From Macrococcoides equi (GTDB lineage Bacteria > Bacillota > Bacilli > Staphylococcales > Staphylococcaceae), in the NCBI RefSeq assembly GCF_047425865.1, contig NZ_CP179735.1: DNA of 64,000 nucleotides; one strand, written 5' to 3'. Of this stretch, positions 7,531 to 15,606 are shown piece by piece. The position numbers and the translations under genes were made by a program. The notes under the pieces were generated by a model. That model did not search any database. It saw only the letters and a list, made by a program, of their open reading frames with translations, and had not been told where the DNA came from. How positions within the stretch are numbered: the first letter of the stretch is position 1; every line of letters starts with the position of its first letter.

Positions 7531-9185
7531 ATATCGTACAACAACAAAAAGAAACGTTAATTGAAGAAATCAAACAAGCGATTTTAAAGGCTGAGCTTGT
7601 TACAGAAGTACCAGAAATTAAAATTGAAGTACCAAAAGACACTAAAAATGGTGACTACGCTTCAAACATCGCAATGGTATTAACGAAACTTGCTAAACGC
7701 AACCCGCGTGAAATTGCGCAATTAATCGTTGATAACTTAGATGTGAAAAAAGCGGACGTTACAAAAGTAGATATTGCTGGTCCTGGATTCATTAACTTCT
7801 ATATGGATAACGCATATCTTACAGGCATTATTACTGAAGCATTAAATAAAAAAGAAGACTTTGGTAAAGCAGAAGCTCCTAAAAATGAAAAAATCTTAGT
7901 TGAATATGTTTCAGCTAACCCTACTGGTAGCTTACATATCGGACACGCACGTAATGCTGCAGTTGGTGACACGTTAAGTAACGTATTAGCAGCAGCAGGT
8001 TATGATGTATTACGTGAATACTATATTAATGATGCTGGTAAACAAATTGAGAACTTAGCATACTCAATTGAAGCACGTTATTTCCAGGCATTAGGTCAGG
8101 ATATGGACTTACCGGAAGACGGCTACCACGGTAAAGATATTATCGAAATCGGTAAAAAGTTAGCACACGAACATCCGGAATATAAAGATTTAGAACGATC
8201 AGAGCGTATTAAAGCATTCCGTAAACTTGGTTTAGATTATGAAATGGATAAACTAAAAAAAGATTTAGCTGAATTTAACGTTCACTTTGATAACTGGTTC
8301 AGCGAAACTTCATTATATGAAAATAAAGAAATTGATAAAGCATTAGAACAAATGAAACAACACGGTTATATCTTTGAACAGGACGGAGCAACTTGGTTAC
8401 GTACAACTGAGTTTGGTGATGATAAAGATCGTGTGTTAATTAAACAGGACGGTAGTTACACATACTTCTTACCTGATATCGCATACCACTATGACAAAAT
8501 TGAACGTGGTTTTGATACATTAATTAACCTTTTCGGTGCAGATCATCACGGTTACATTAATCGTTTAAAAGCATCACTTGAGACATTTGGTACAGATTCT
8601 AAACGTTTAGAAATTCAAGTGATGCAAATGGTACGCTTACTTCAAGACGGTCAGGAAGTGAAGATGAGTAAACGTACAGGTAACGCAATTACATTACGTG
8701 ACATCATGGATGAAGTAGGAATTGATGCAGCACGTTACTTCTTAACGATGAGAAGTGCGGACACTCACTTTGACTTTGATATGGAGCTTGCGAAGAGTCA
8801 GTCTAGTGATAACCCAGTGTATTACGCACAATACGCCCATGCAAGAATCTGTTCAATATTACGTCAGGCAGCTGAAAATGGCATCACACCTAAAACAGAT
8901 GCTGACTTTAGTTTAATTACTAATGAAAAAGCATTCGAATTATTAAAGCGTATCGCTGATTTTGAAACAGTCATTGAACAAGCAGCAGATGCACGTGCAC
9001 CACATAGAATTACGAATTATATTCAGGACTTAGCAGCACACTTCCATAAATTCTATAATGCTGAAAAAGTGTTAACAGATGATGTGGAAAAATCTAAAGC
9101 ACACGTTGCGTTAATTGAAGCAGCAAGAATCACGCTTCAAAACGCTCTAACACTTGTTGGCGTAACAAGCCCGGAAAAAATGTAA
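7527..9185 (+). CDS. argS: Arginine--tRNA ligase
   Basis: 552 aa, the usual length for bacterial ArgRS. It charges tRNA-Arg with arginine in the cytosol. Domains in order: N-terminal tRNA D-loop-binding domain (about 1-85), class I catalytic core with the HIGH motif in SANPTGSLHIGHARN (137-140), the KMSK-type motif KMSKRTGN (about 379), and the C-terminal DALR anticodon-binding domain with YAHARICSILRQ and NYIQDLAAHFHKFYN. It starts inside the stop of the DUF1934 gene. The codons are strongly adapted, consistent with a well-expressed gene. Confidence 0.98.
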   Translation: MNIVQQQKETLIEEIKQAILKAELVTEVPEIKIEVPKDTKNGDYASNIAMVLTKLAKRNPREIAQLIVDNLDVKKADVTKVDIAGPGFINFYMDNAYLTGIITEALNKKEDFGKAEAPKNEKILVEYVSANPTGSLHIGHARNAAVGDTLSNVLAAAGYDVLREYYINDAGKQIENLAYSIEARYFQALGQDMDLPEDGYHGKDIIEIGKKLAHEHPEYKDLERSERIKAFRKLGLDYEMDKLKKDLAEFNVHFDNWFSETSLYENKEIDKALEQMKQHGYIFEQDGATWLRTTEFGDDKDRVLIKQDGSYTYFLPDIAYHYDKIERGFDTLINLFGADHHGYINRLKASLETFGTDSKRLEIQVMQMVRLLQDGQEVKMSKRTGNAITLRDIMDEVGIDAARYFLTMRSADTHFDFDMELAKSQSSDNPVYYAQYAHARICSILRQAAENGITPKTDADFSLITNEKAFELLKRIADFETVIEQAADARAPHRITNYIQDLAAHFHKFYNAEKVLTDDVEKSKAHVALIEAARITLQNALTLVGVTSPEKM

Positions 9186-9330
9186 AGAGGCCATCGACTT
9201 TGCGTTTAGACCGAAGTGAACTGGAAAAGAAAGCAAGAAATCGTTCTTTGATTTCAAAGCTTTATTTGAAGTTTATCGAAGGGCTGCAAGTGAGATGCCG
9301 TTTAGAGGCAGTCGACCTTATAATTAATAG
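9184..9330. repeat. Copy 1 of an interspersed structured repeat element
   Basis: Starts AGAGGC just after argS and carries the conserved apical hairpin AAATCGTTCTTTGATTT, flanked by stem bases GAAAGC and AGCTTT. It ends TGCCGTTTAGAGGC. Two further copies and one partial copy with the same layout lie at 49219-49543. Confidence 0.75.
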
Positions 9331-9340
9331 AATCTAACCC

Positions 9341-9372
9341 AAAGAACACTAGCACGCTAGTGTTCTTTTTTC
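9341..9372 (+). terminator. Intrinsic terminator after argS
   Basis: AAAGAACACTAGC and GCTAGTGTTCTTT form a 13-bp stem with a 2-base loop, then TTTT. Confidence 0.9.
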
Positions 9373-9375
9373 GTT

Positions 9376-9405
9376 TTGATAGATAGTGTGAATACATGGT
9401 ATAAT
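9376..9405 (+). promoter_or_regulatory. Candidate promoter of the ABC binding-protein gene
   Basis: TTGATA (9376-9381) and a perfect TATAAT (9400-9405) are 18 bp apart, 30 bp before the start codon. No obvious Fur box overlaps it. Confidence 0.6.
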
Positions 9406-9434
9406 TATGCAAAAATGAGTGTTTTGGAGGATTT

Positions 9435-10292
9435 ATGAAGAAAACGTTATTTGTAATGATGTTGACATTGCTCGTTATTTTATCGGGTTGTAATGCTAAA
9501 AAGGAGCATAGTGATTCACAACAACGCATTATTTCGTTAATACCGAGTAATACAGAAATTTTATATGCTTTAGGGCTGGATAAAGAGATTATTGGTGTTT
9601 CGACTGTAGATAATTATCCTAAGCAGGTAAAAGACAAGGAAAAGTTTGATGGGATGAAGCTCGATTATGAAGCGGTATTAAAAGCGAAGCCTACAATGGT
9701 ATTTGCACATGAGTCGATGGAACAGGCTCAGGAAAAAACGATTAAGAAACTCAAAAGTAAAGGGATTAAAGTCATTGTTGTACATGACGCAAATTCTTTT
9801 GATACCTTATATCAAAGTATTACTCAAGTTGCACAGGCAACTCATAAAGAAGCGAAAGGTAAAGCTTTAATCAGTGATATGAAGCAACAGGTGAAAAAGA
9901 TTGCCGGCAAGTATAAAGATGTCATTCATGGTAAAAAAGTATTTTTAGAAATTTCATCTCACCCTGATATTTATACAGGTGGGAATCATACTTTAATGAA
10001 TGATCTACTTAAGCAGCTTGGTGCTGAGAATATCTTTAGTGGCATTGAAGGATATCAGGCGGTAAGTGCAGAGGCCATCGTTAAAAAGAATCCAGACATT
10101 ATTATTTCTATAAGTGGTAGTTCGCAAAAAGAACTGGAAAAAGAAGTGAAAGCAAGAAACGGATTTAATCATGTGAAAGCAGTGATAGATAATCAGGTTC
10201 ATGCTATCAATCCGGATACTGTTTCAAGACCAGGTCCAAGAATCGCTCAAGGTATGGAAACGATAGCTAAAGCTGTGGCAGATGAAAAATAA
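9435..10292 (+). CDS. ABC transporter substrate-binding lipoprotein (helical-backbone metal/cobalamin type)
   Basis: 285 aa. Lipoprotein signal with lipobox LSGC (Cys at about residue 19). The mature part has the class III (BtuF/FhuD-like) binding fold: RIISLIPSNTEILYALGLDKEIIGVSTVDNYP near the start, LDYEAVLKAKPTMVFAH, and the C-terminal IAQGMETIAKAV. Such proteins bind siderophores, haem or cobalamin at the outer face of the membrane. Ligand unknown here. The permease gene starts inside its last codons, so both are made together. Confidence 0.88.
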   Translation: MKKTLFVMMLTLLVILSGCNAKKEHSDSQQRIISLIPSNTEILYALGLDKEIIGVSTVDNYPKQVKDKEKFDGMKLDYEAVLKAKPTMVFAHESMEQAQEKTIKKLKSKGIKVIVVHDANSFDTLYQSITQVAQATHKEAKGKALISDMKQQVKKIAGKYKDVIHGKKVFLEISSHPDIYTGGNHTLMNDLLKQLGAENIFSGIEGYQAVSAEAIVKKNPDIIISISGSSQKELEKEVKARNGFNHVKAVIDNQVHAINPDTVSRPGPRIAQGMETIAKAVADEK

Positions 10293-11229
10293 TCTGATTG
10301 TAATAACAATGATTCTCGGAGTGGTCGTCTTCTCACTATTTTATGATGATTTCGGGTTTTTAAATATGAATGAGCCGATTAACCGCACCGTCTTATTTGA
10401 GATAAGAATGCCAAGAATTATTACAGGTATTCTAGTAGGTATTATTCTTTCTATTACAGGTTACGTATTTCAGACAATACTCAACAATTATTTAGCAGAT
10501 AGCTTTTCGTTGGGACTAGCGAGTGGAGCAAGTTTTGGGAGTGCACTCGCAATTGTAATGGGGCTTAGTATTTCTATGATAATGACGTTCAGTATTATTT
10601 TTAGTTTACTGACGTTAATTATCGTGCTCTTAGCGAGTCGATTGAATAAATTTAATCAGCCAACGATCTGGATGATTCTTATAGGAATGCTGATTAATTT
10701 TTTCTTTTCAAGTTTAGTGTATGTCTTAATTCTTATCGTGCCATCGAAAGCCACACATATCATGAATTACTTGTATGGATCAATAGATACAGTGAGTTTT
10801 AATGACATATTTATATTGCTCCCTATAACGCTTATAGGACTTGTTATCATCTATTATTTCCATCAGCATATTGAAATCTTAGGATTAGGTCATGACCGTG
10901 CCAAATCCCTGGGTCTTAGTACTGAAACAGTCATGTATATCCTGCTTATAACTACAAGTATAATGTGTGCGGTATTAATCAGTATGACGGGAATTATCGG
11001 ATTTGTGGGGATGATTATTCCGCCATTTGTGAAGCTCGGGTTTAAAGGCACAAAACTTTCAAAGATGAACTTAACGATGGGATGTGCCGTTCTTATCGTA
11101 TTAATAGGCGACCTGTTAGGCAGAGAAATCGTTCAGCCGGTTCAAATTCCTGTATCCATTATGATGTGTTTAATCGGGATGCCACTATTACTCTGGGTAA
11201 TTATGAAACACAATACTAAGTCATACTAA
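10282..11229 (+). CDS. FecCD-family ABC transporter permease
   Basis: 315 aa with eight to ten membrane segments and the FecCD signatures RMPRIITGILVGI, NYLADSFSLGLASGASFGSALAI and GMTGIIGFVGMIIPP-like (MTGIIGFVGMIIPPFVKLGF). It forms the membrane channel for the binding protein encoded just before it; the genes overlap by 11 bp. No ATPase gene follows, since a Nudix gene converges on it. The system must therefore borrow an ATPase encoded elsewhere, as several staphylococcal iron importers do. Confidence 0.92.
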   Translation: MKNNLIVITMILGVVVFSLFYDDFGFLNMNEPINRTVLFEIRMPRIITGILVGIILSITGYVFQTILNNYLADSFSLGLASGASFGSALAIVMGLSISMIMTFSIIFSLLTLIIVLLASRLNKFNQPTIWMILIGMLINFFFSSLVYVLILIVPSKATHIMNYLYGSIDTVSFNDIFILLPITLIGLVIIYYFHQHIEILGLGHDRAKSLGLSTETVMYILLITTSIMCAVLISMTGIIGFVGMIIPPFVKLGFKGTKLSKMNLTMGCAVLIVLIGDLLGREIVQPVQIPVSIMMCLIGMPLLLWVIMKHNTKSY

Positions 11230-11734
11230 AATATTGCATCAAACTTGCTAAAGTTAGCGCATTGGTGATTTCACCATGCGCTATTTTTCTTTTTATTTCC
11301 TGCAAAGAGATGCGTACAATCTCGATATCCTCAAATATTTCTCGGGAAATTTGCTCTGTCTGTTGTGCATGACGTATAAGGACTGTTGATAATTTATTAG
11401 TAAATAACGCTGGATTAGGATGCATCGTACCAATCATACAAGCACTGCCGCTATAACCCGTTTCTTCCGCCAGTTCTCTAATACCAGCATCAAGTGCTAA
11501 CTCGCCTGCATCGACTAATCCACCAGGTAACTCAAGTGTATAATCTTCAATTCCAATCCTAAATTGTCTAATCATAATAATCGTATCATCTACTTCACAG
11601 ATTACATTTACCCAGTCTGGTGCTTTAATTTGATAGAACGTACTCTCAGCATTCTGATATGAAAATACAGCAGTCTCCACTTTAAAAACTTTATAGTCAT
11701 CCGAACGTATTAAACGTATCTTTTTCCAGTCCAT
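11216..11734 (-). CDS. Nudix hydrolase, ADP-ribose pyrophosphatase-like
   Basis: 172 aa. The Nudix box is complete at about 71-94: GGLVDAGE...RELAEETGY, preceded by the ELPGG typical of ADP-ribose pyrophosphatases. It would hydrolyse a nucleoside diphosphate linked to another group, most likely ADP-ribose. GAGGTGACCT precedes the ATG at 11734. It converges on the permease with a 14-bp overlap of the coding ends. Confidence 0.9.
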   Translation of the reverse strand: MDWKKIRLIRSDDYKVFKVETAVFSYQNAESTFYQIKAPDWVNVICEVDDTIIMIRQFRIGIEDYTLELPGGLVDAGELALDAGIRELAEETGYSGSACMIGTMHPNPALFTNKLSTVLIRHAQQTEQISREIFEDIEIVRISLQEIKRKIAHGEITNALTLASLMQYFSMT

Positions 11735-11878
11735 AGGTCACCTCAATGCTATATATTAATCATAGTTTATCAAATGGTAATAATTAAGAACAGAAAATAT
11801 AGGGTATTAATTTTAGTTAAAAAATATTAAAATGTAAAAGCGCTTAAAAAGTTATTTATTTTATGCAAAAAATGAAAA

Positions 11879-11914
11879 TTGACATATTTTCATAAAAAGT
11901 CACTTTTTACGAAA
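11879..11914. promoter_or_regulatory. Candidate operator before the first SgrR-like operon
   Basis: TTGACA (11879-11884) is followed by a 27-bp near-perfect palindrome at 11888-11914: TTTCATAAAAAGT, a central C, then ACTTTTTACGAAA (one mismatch between arms). AGTCACTTTTTA begins 19 bases after the TTGAC start. The same arrangement, with identical spacing, recurs at 15491-15526 before the giant adhesin gene. A TATTAT-like -10 follows at about 11928-11933. Confidence 0.6.
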
Positions 11915-11964
11915 GTTTTATTACTATATTATAGAAATAACAATGAGTATGAGGTGATTTCTTA

Positions 11965-12303
11965 ATGAATGATACTAAGGTTGACGTCGAACAGCATAAA
12001 TATTTGAATATAAGAGATCTGATTAAACATAATTCATGCATGTACTTTCACTATGATGAGAAGAGTCATTATATTTTAAAAGAAAAAGATGTATATCTAT
12101 TTTGGACTGATAAAAAGCAAGCTCATAATTTTAAACAAGGATTTGTTCTGAAATTTAATATTGGAGCTTTTTTAAATACAATTTTACCTGAACTAAGTGC
12201 CGAAACAAAATTTATAGGTATTAACTGGTCGTGTGATAATAAAGAGGTATTTAACATCAATAAACTGAGTCATGTTATAAAGAAAGATGGAAAACATATA
12301 TGA
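11965..12303 (+). CDS. Hypothetical protein, translationally coupled to the SgrR-like regulator
   Basis: 112 aa with a GAGGTGAT ribosome-binding site. No signal peptide or membrane segment. The middle part MYFHYDEKSH...DVYLFWTDKKQAHNF slightly resembles small DUF2750-type proteins, which is not enough to assign it. Its stop overlaps the start of the next gene (ATGA, 12300-12303), so it is made together with the regulator, and it is the first gene behind the shared operator. A sensor partner or modulator of the regulator is possible but unsupported. Confidence 0.65.
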   Translation: MNDTKVDVEQHKYLNIRDLIKHNSCMYFHYDEKSHYILKEKDVYLFWTDKKQAHNFKQGFVLKFNIGAFLNTILPELSAETKFIGINWSCDNKEVFNINKLSHVIKKDGKHI

Positions 12304-13835
12304 AATATCATCAACTTATATTATTCAATGATTATTTGAATAATAATGCTGTGGTAACACGTGATGGATTAAAAGATTTACTCAAATTATCTTCTAGACA
12401 AATAACACGTAAACTCAAAGATTGGTCAGATGAAGGAATTATTAAATATGATATGGGTGTAGGTAGAGGAAATTTTTCTAAGATAGAAGTTTTATTTGAT
12501 GTTGAGCAAGCGTTCCTCAACTATTTTCTTTCAAATTTTAATCAGTATACACCGTCTGAAATTAATGATATTTTAAGCTGGCCATTATCTCCTGCGACAG
12601 ATCGTATAATACGTAATTACATACATGATGAAATTTATGAAGAACTAAAACCTAATAAACTGATTTATACAGACTATATTTATAGAATTCCTGACATCAC
12701 TAATGAAGCAAGTATATATGACAGTAGTTTGCAGTTAATAGTAAAAAATGTAGGTTTAAGATTATTTGAAAAAAATGGACAATCATATGAAAGTAAAATA
12801 ATAAAATATTATGAAGTAGACCGTCAACTATGTACGGTTTATTTATATAAAAATATCTATTTTTCAAATGGGCATATTTTATCAGCAGTTGATGTTGTAA
12901 ATATTTTGAATCAATTTTTGGATAAAAAGCTTGGAGGAGTGTATCGGAAATTTATAAAAGAGATATCAATGAATAGTAAGTATTCTTTTAAAATTGTTTA
13001 TAATAGCGACTTTAGTTTAGTTCAACATATCTTTTCTGACTTAAGTGCCACAATTTATAAATTAGATCATGGGAATCCTATTTCAGTAGGTCCATATCAA
13101 GTCGATGCTATAAATAATAATTACATTGTTCTTAAAAAAAATGAGTATTTTACGTCATATCAATCAGAATTGGATGAAGTTTACTTAATTAATGATTTTA
13201 ACAGATATTTTGAACAATATAACTATAAAAAAAAGATTAGTACAAATGATTTTTTTAAATATAGATTTTTAATGAAAAATCCAAATAAAACAATAGATGA
13301 TTCGACAATAAATAATATCAAAGTTGATATAAGAAATATTTTAAGTAAACAACAGGTAAATAAACATAAAGATTCAATAAATATTTCTATACTTTATGTA
13401 GAAAATATTTCAGTATTGATGCAAAAAATAATAAATAAACTAATTGAACTAAACTATAATGTGCAAGTTGAAATTGTTAGTATTGAGGAATTCTTAAGTT
13501 TAAATATTGAAATGATTCACACAGATTTAATTTATATGACTGAACTACTTGAAAAGAATATGAGTATGTTTGATTTATATACTAACTCTATAGCATCGCG
13601 ATGGTTTGATTCTAAGGATATTTATAGAAATGTCATTAACAAATTTATAAATACAGATATTAGTGAATGGAATAATATTAATTCAAAAATAGAGCAGTCA
13701 CTTGTAGACGATGGTAATATTATTCCCATTTCTAAAAATAGCTATGAAACAATGATAGCAGAAGATTATAATAGTATAGAAGAGATGAGATACGGTATTA
13801 AAGATTTCTCTAAATTTATAAAAATAGGAAGATAA
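12300..13835 (+). CDS. SgrR-like transcriptional regulator with solute-binding domain (tandem pair A, first)
   Basis: 511 aa. The N-terminal winged HTH (LLKLSSRQITRKLKDWSDEGIIKYDMGVGRG, about 26-57) matches the SgrR N-terminal domain. The rest is a family-5 solute-binding domain without a signal peptide: VYLYKNIYFSNGHILSAVDVVNIL and GPYQVDAINNNYIVLKKNEYF are degenerate forms of motifs in oligopeptide-binding proteins. In SgrR this domain senses a small metabolite in the cytosol. The ligand here is unknown. It is followed 1 bp later by a paralogue. Base composition is markedly AT-rich compared with neighbours. Confidence 0.85.
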   Translation: MKYHQLILFNDYLNNNAVVTRDGLKDLLKLSSRQITRKLKDWSDEGIIKYDMGVGRGNFSKIEVLFDVEQAFLNYFLSNFNQYTPSEINDILSWPLSPATDRIIRNYIHDEIYEELKPNKLIYTDYIYRIPDITNEASIYDSSLQLIVKNVGLRLFEKNGQSYESKIIKYYEVDRQLCTVYLYKNIYFSNGHILSAVDVVNILNQFLDKKLGGVYRKFIKEISMNSKYSFKIVYNSDFSLVQHIFSDLSATIYKLDHGNPISVGPYQVDAINNNYIVLKKNEYFTSYQSELDEVYLINDFNRYFEQYNYKKKISTNDFFKYRFLMKNPNKTIDDSTINNIKVDIRNILSKQQVNKHKDSINISILYVENISVLMQKIINKLIELNYNVQVEIVSIEEFLSLNIEMIHTDLIYMTELLEKNMSMFDLYTNSIASRWFDSKDIYRNVINKFINTDISEWNNINSKIEQSLVDDGNIIPISKNSYETMIAEDYNSIEEMRYGIKDFSKFIKIGR

Positions 13836-13836
13836 T

Positions 13837-15429
13837 ATGTTAGATAAAAGAATGTTAAAGTTAGCTAGATTTTTAGAAACAAATACTCCATATGAGAAAC
13901 TTCCGGAATATTTCGAGATGTCTCAAAGAAATTTATATAGACTTTTCAATAACTGGGAGGCAGATGGATATATAACTCTAAATACAAGGGTACATAATGA
14001 TAAATCTATTGTGATGAATATTGATGTAGAGAAAGAATTATTTATAGAAGTAGTTACAAAATCGAATAATATGAAAATACAAGAGATTAAAGAATATCTA
14101 AATCTACCATGGAGAGATCATTCTAAAGAAGCAATCCAAAGAATTATTAAGGACAAAATCTATAGTCTGGAATATAACGAATCTAATATAAATACTACTG
14201 GTTTGATCGATTATGTTTATTTTATACCTGAAAATTTTAATCCCAATATAAGTTTGGATTATGTCTCGGCACAAATAGGAAGTCAAATTGCAGAGACTCT
14301 TTACTGTATTGATTCAGAAGGTAATTTGATGCGCAATCTTATAAAGTATGATGAGATTATAGATGATTATTTACATATTCACCTTCAGGATCACATTAAA
14401 TTTAGTAATGGACAATATTTAACAGCTCAAGATGTTAAAGCTACATTAGATTTACTTAAACAACATGAGATATTTGGTGAATGGTTTTCTATCATAAAAA
14501 GTATAGAACTAGTTGATAAATTCATTCTTAAACTTGAAGTACCAGAATTTAAAGAACTAATTAAGTTTATGCTATCAGAACCCTGTGCAGTTATTACAAA
14601 GGACTACAATGATAAGAAAATCGGCACGGGTCCTTATCAAATCAATAAATATGATACTGAGAAAATAGAGCTGGAAGTTAATCCTTTCTATAGAAATCCC
14701 GCTGATATACAGGCTATTTACTTGATTTCAAATCCATATGCGAATTTTGAAGATAGTATAGGAGATGGAAGTTTCAATGAAACAATCGAAACCTACGCTT
14801 CTCATGATTCTATTATGTTCAATCCCTCAACACAGTTAAGTCTTAATGAACGACGATATTTTATTCAAGCGATACAAAATGTTATGTACGATATAGAAAA
14901 TTTAAGTACATTAACATATGAAATATTATATGAAAAAAATATTATTCAAGAATTGATAACAATTGATAAACCAATAAAAATATTGATAAATGAATATATA
15001 AAAGGAATATTTCAAAAAGTTCAGGAAATGATAAAAGACTATAATATTAATTTGGAATTAATAGAGGTTCCTTATAAAGAAATTGTACAAACTAACTTAA
15101 ATAAATATGATGTAGACTTAATGTGGATATCTGAATGTTATTGGAGTAGTATTCCATATAAAATGATTTCCTTGGTATTACCAGGGAAATTACAGGAATG
15201 GTATATGCATATGGAAGCAACTAAGAACTTTATAGAAGAAATAAGAACTAAAGGTTTAACAGATATTAAAGAAGCTTCGAAAGACTATGAACGATGGTTT
15301 AATGATCATTACTATAGAATTGAAATGTTAAAAAAATATAAAAAATTAGTATATTCATCGAAATACAAAAATATATCCGTTAATCCGTATGGAATAATTG
15401 ATTACGGAAAAATCATACATGTTGAATAA
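13837..15429 (+). CDS. SgrR-like transcriptional regulator with solute-binding domain (tandem pair A, second)
   Basis: 530 aa, a paralogue of the preceding gene. HTH at about 13-45 (PEYFEMSQRNLYRLFNNWEADGYITLNTRV) and a family-5 solute-binding domain: IHLQDHIKFSNGQYLTAQDVKATLDLL, then GTGPYQINKYDTEKIELEVNPFY. The glycine-rich GVGRG wing of the first gene is absent here, so the two may bind different DNA or act as a hetero-complex. It ends at a strong terminator (15428-15463) just before the adhesin promoter, making that adhesin the obvious candidate target. Confidence 0.85.
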   Translation: MLDKRMLKLARFLETNTPYEKLPEYFEMSQRNLYRLFNNWEADGYITLNTRVHNDKSIVMNIDVEKELFIEVVTKSNNMKIQEIKEYLNLPWRDHSKEAIQRIIKDKIYSLEYNESNINTTGLIDYVYFIPENFNPNISLDYVSAQIGSQIAETLYCIDSEGNLMRNLIKYDEIIDDYLHIHLQDHIKFSNGQYLTAQDVKATLDLLKQHEIFGEWFSIIKSIELVDKFILKLEVPEFKELIKFMLSEPCAVITKDYNDKKIGTGPYQINKYDTEKIELEVNPFYRNPADIQAIYLISNPYANFEDSIGDGSFNETIETYASHDSIMFNPSTQLSLNERRYFIQAIQNVMYDIENLSTLTYEILYEKNIIQELITIDKPIKILINEYIKGIFQKVQEMIKDYNINLELIEVPYKEIVQTNLNKYDVDLMWISECYWSSIPYKMISLVLPGKLQEWYMHMEATKNFIEEIRTKGLTDIKEASKDYERWFNDHYYRIEMLKKYKKLVYSSKYKNISVNPYGIIDYGKIIHVE

Positions 15430-15463
15430 AAGGAGAACAGAGTTAACTGTTCTCCTTTTATTT
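15428..15463 (+). terminator. Intrinsic terminator after SgrR-like pair A
   Basis: AAAAGGAGAACAG pairs with CTGTTCTCCTTTT over a 6-base loop, with T-rich sequence on the 3' side. Confidence 0.88.
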
Positions 15464-15490
15464 GTATATAAATATAGTAATTATAAAAGA

Positions 15491-15526
15491 TTGACGACTT
15501 AGGAAAAAGAGTCACTTTTTAGGAAA
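15491..15526. promoter_or_regulatory. Second copy of the shared upstream box, before the adhesin gene
   Basis: TTGACG (15491-15496), then AGTCACTTTTTAGGAAA starting at 15510, exactly the 19-base offset seen at 11879-11914. The left palindrome arm is decayed (AGGAAAAAG instead of a mirror of the right arm), giving instead a direct repeat of AGGAAAA. The start codon of the adhesin lies about 80 bp downstream. Confidence 0.55.
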
Positions 15527-15606
15527 AGTATATACATATAAAATTTAAGAGCAAGGCAAGTATTACAAATAAAATTTAAAATTGAACAAAATAAAGGAGG
15601 AAAGTT

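Noticed and set aside
11832..11848. CcpA cre site (TGTAAAAGCGCTTAAAA)
   Set aside because: The AAGCGCTT centre fits, but the outer bases do not match the usual cre spacing, so I do not list it as a site.
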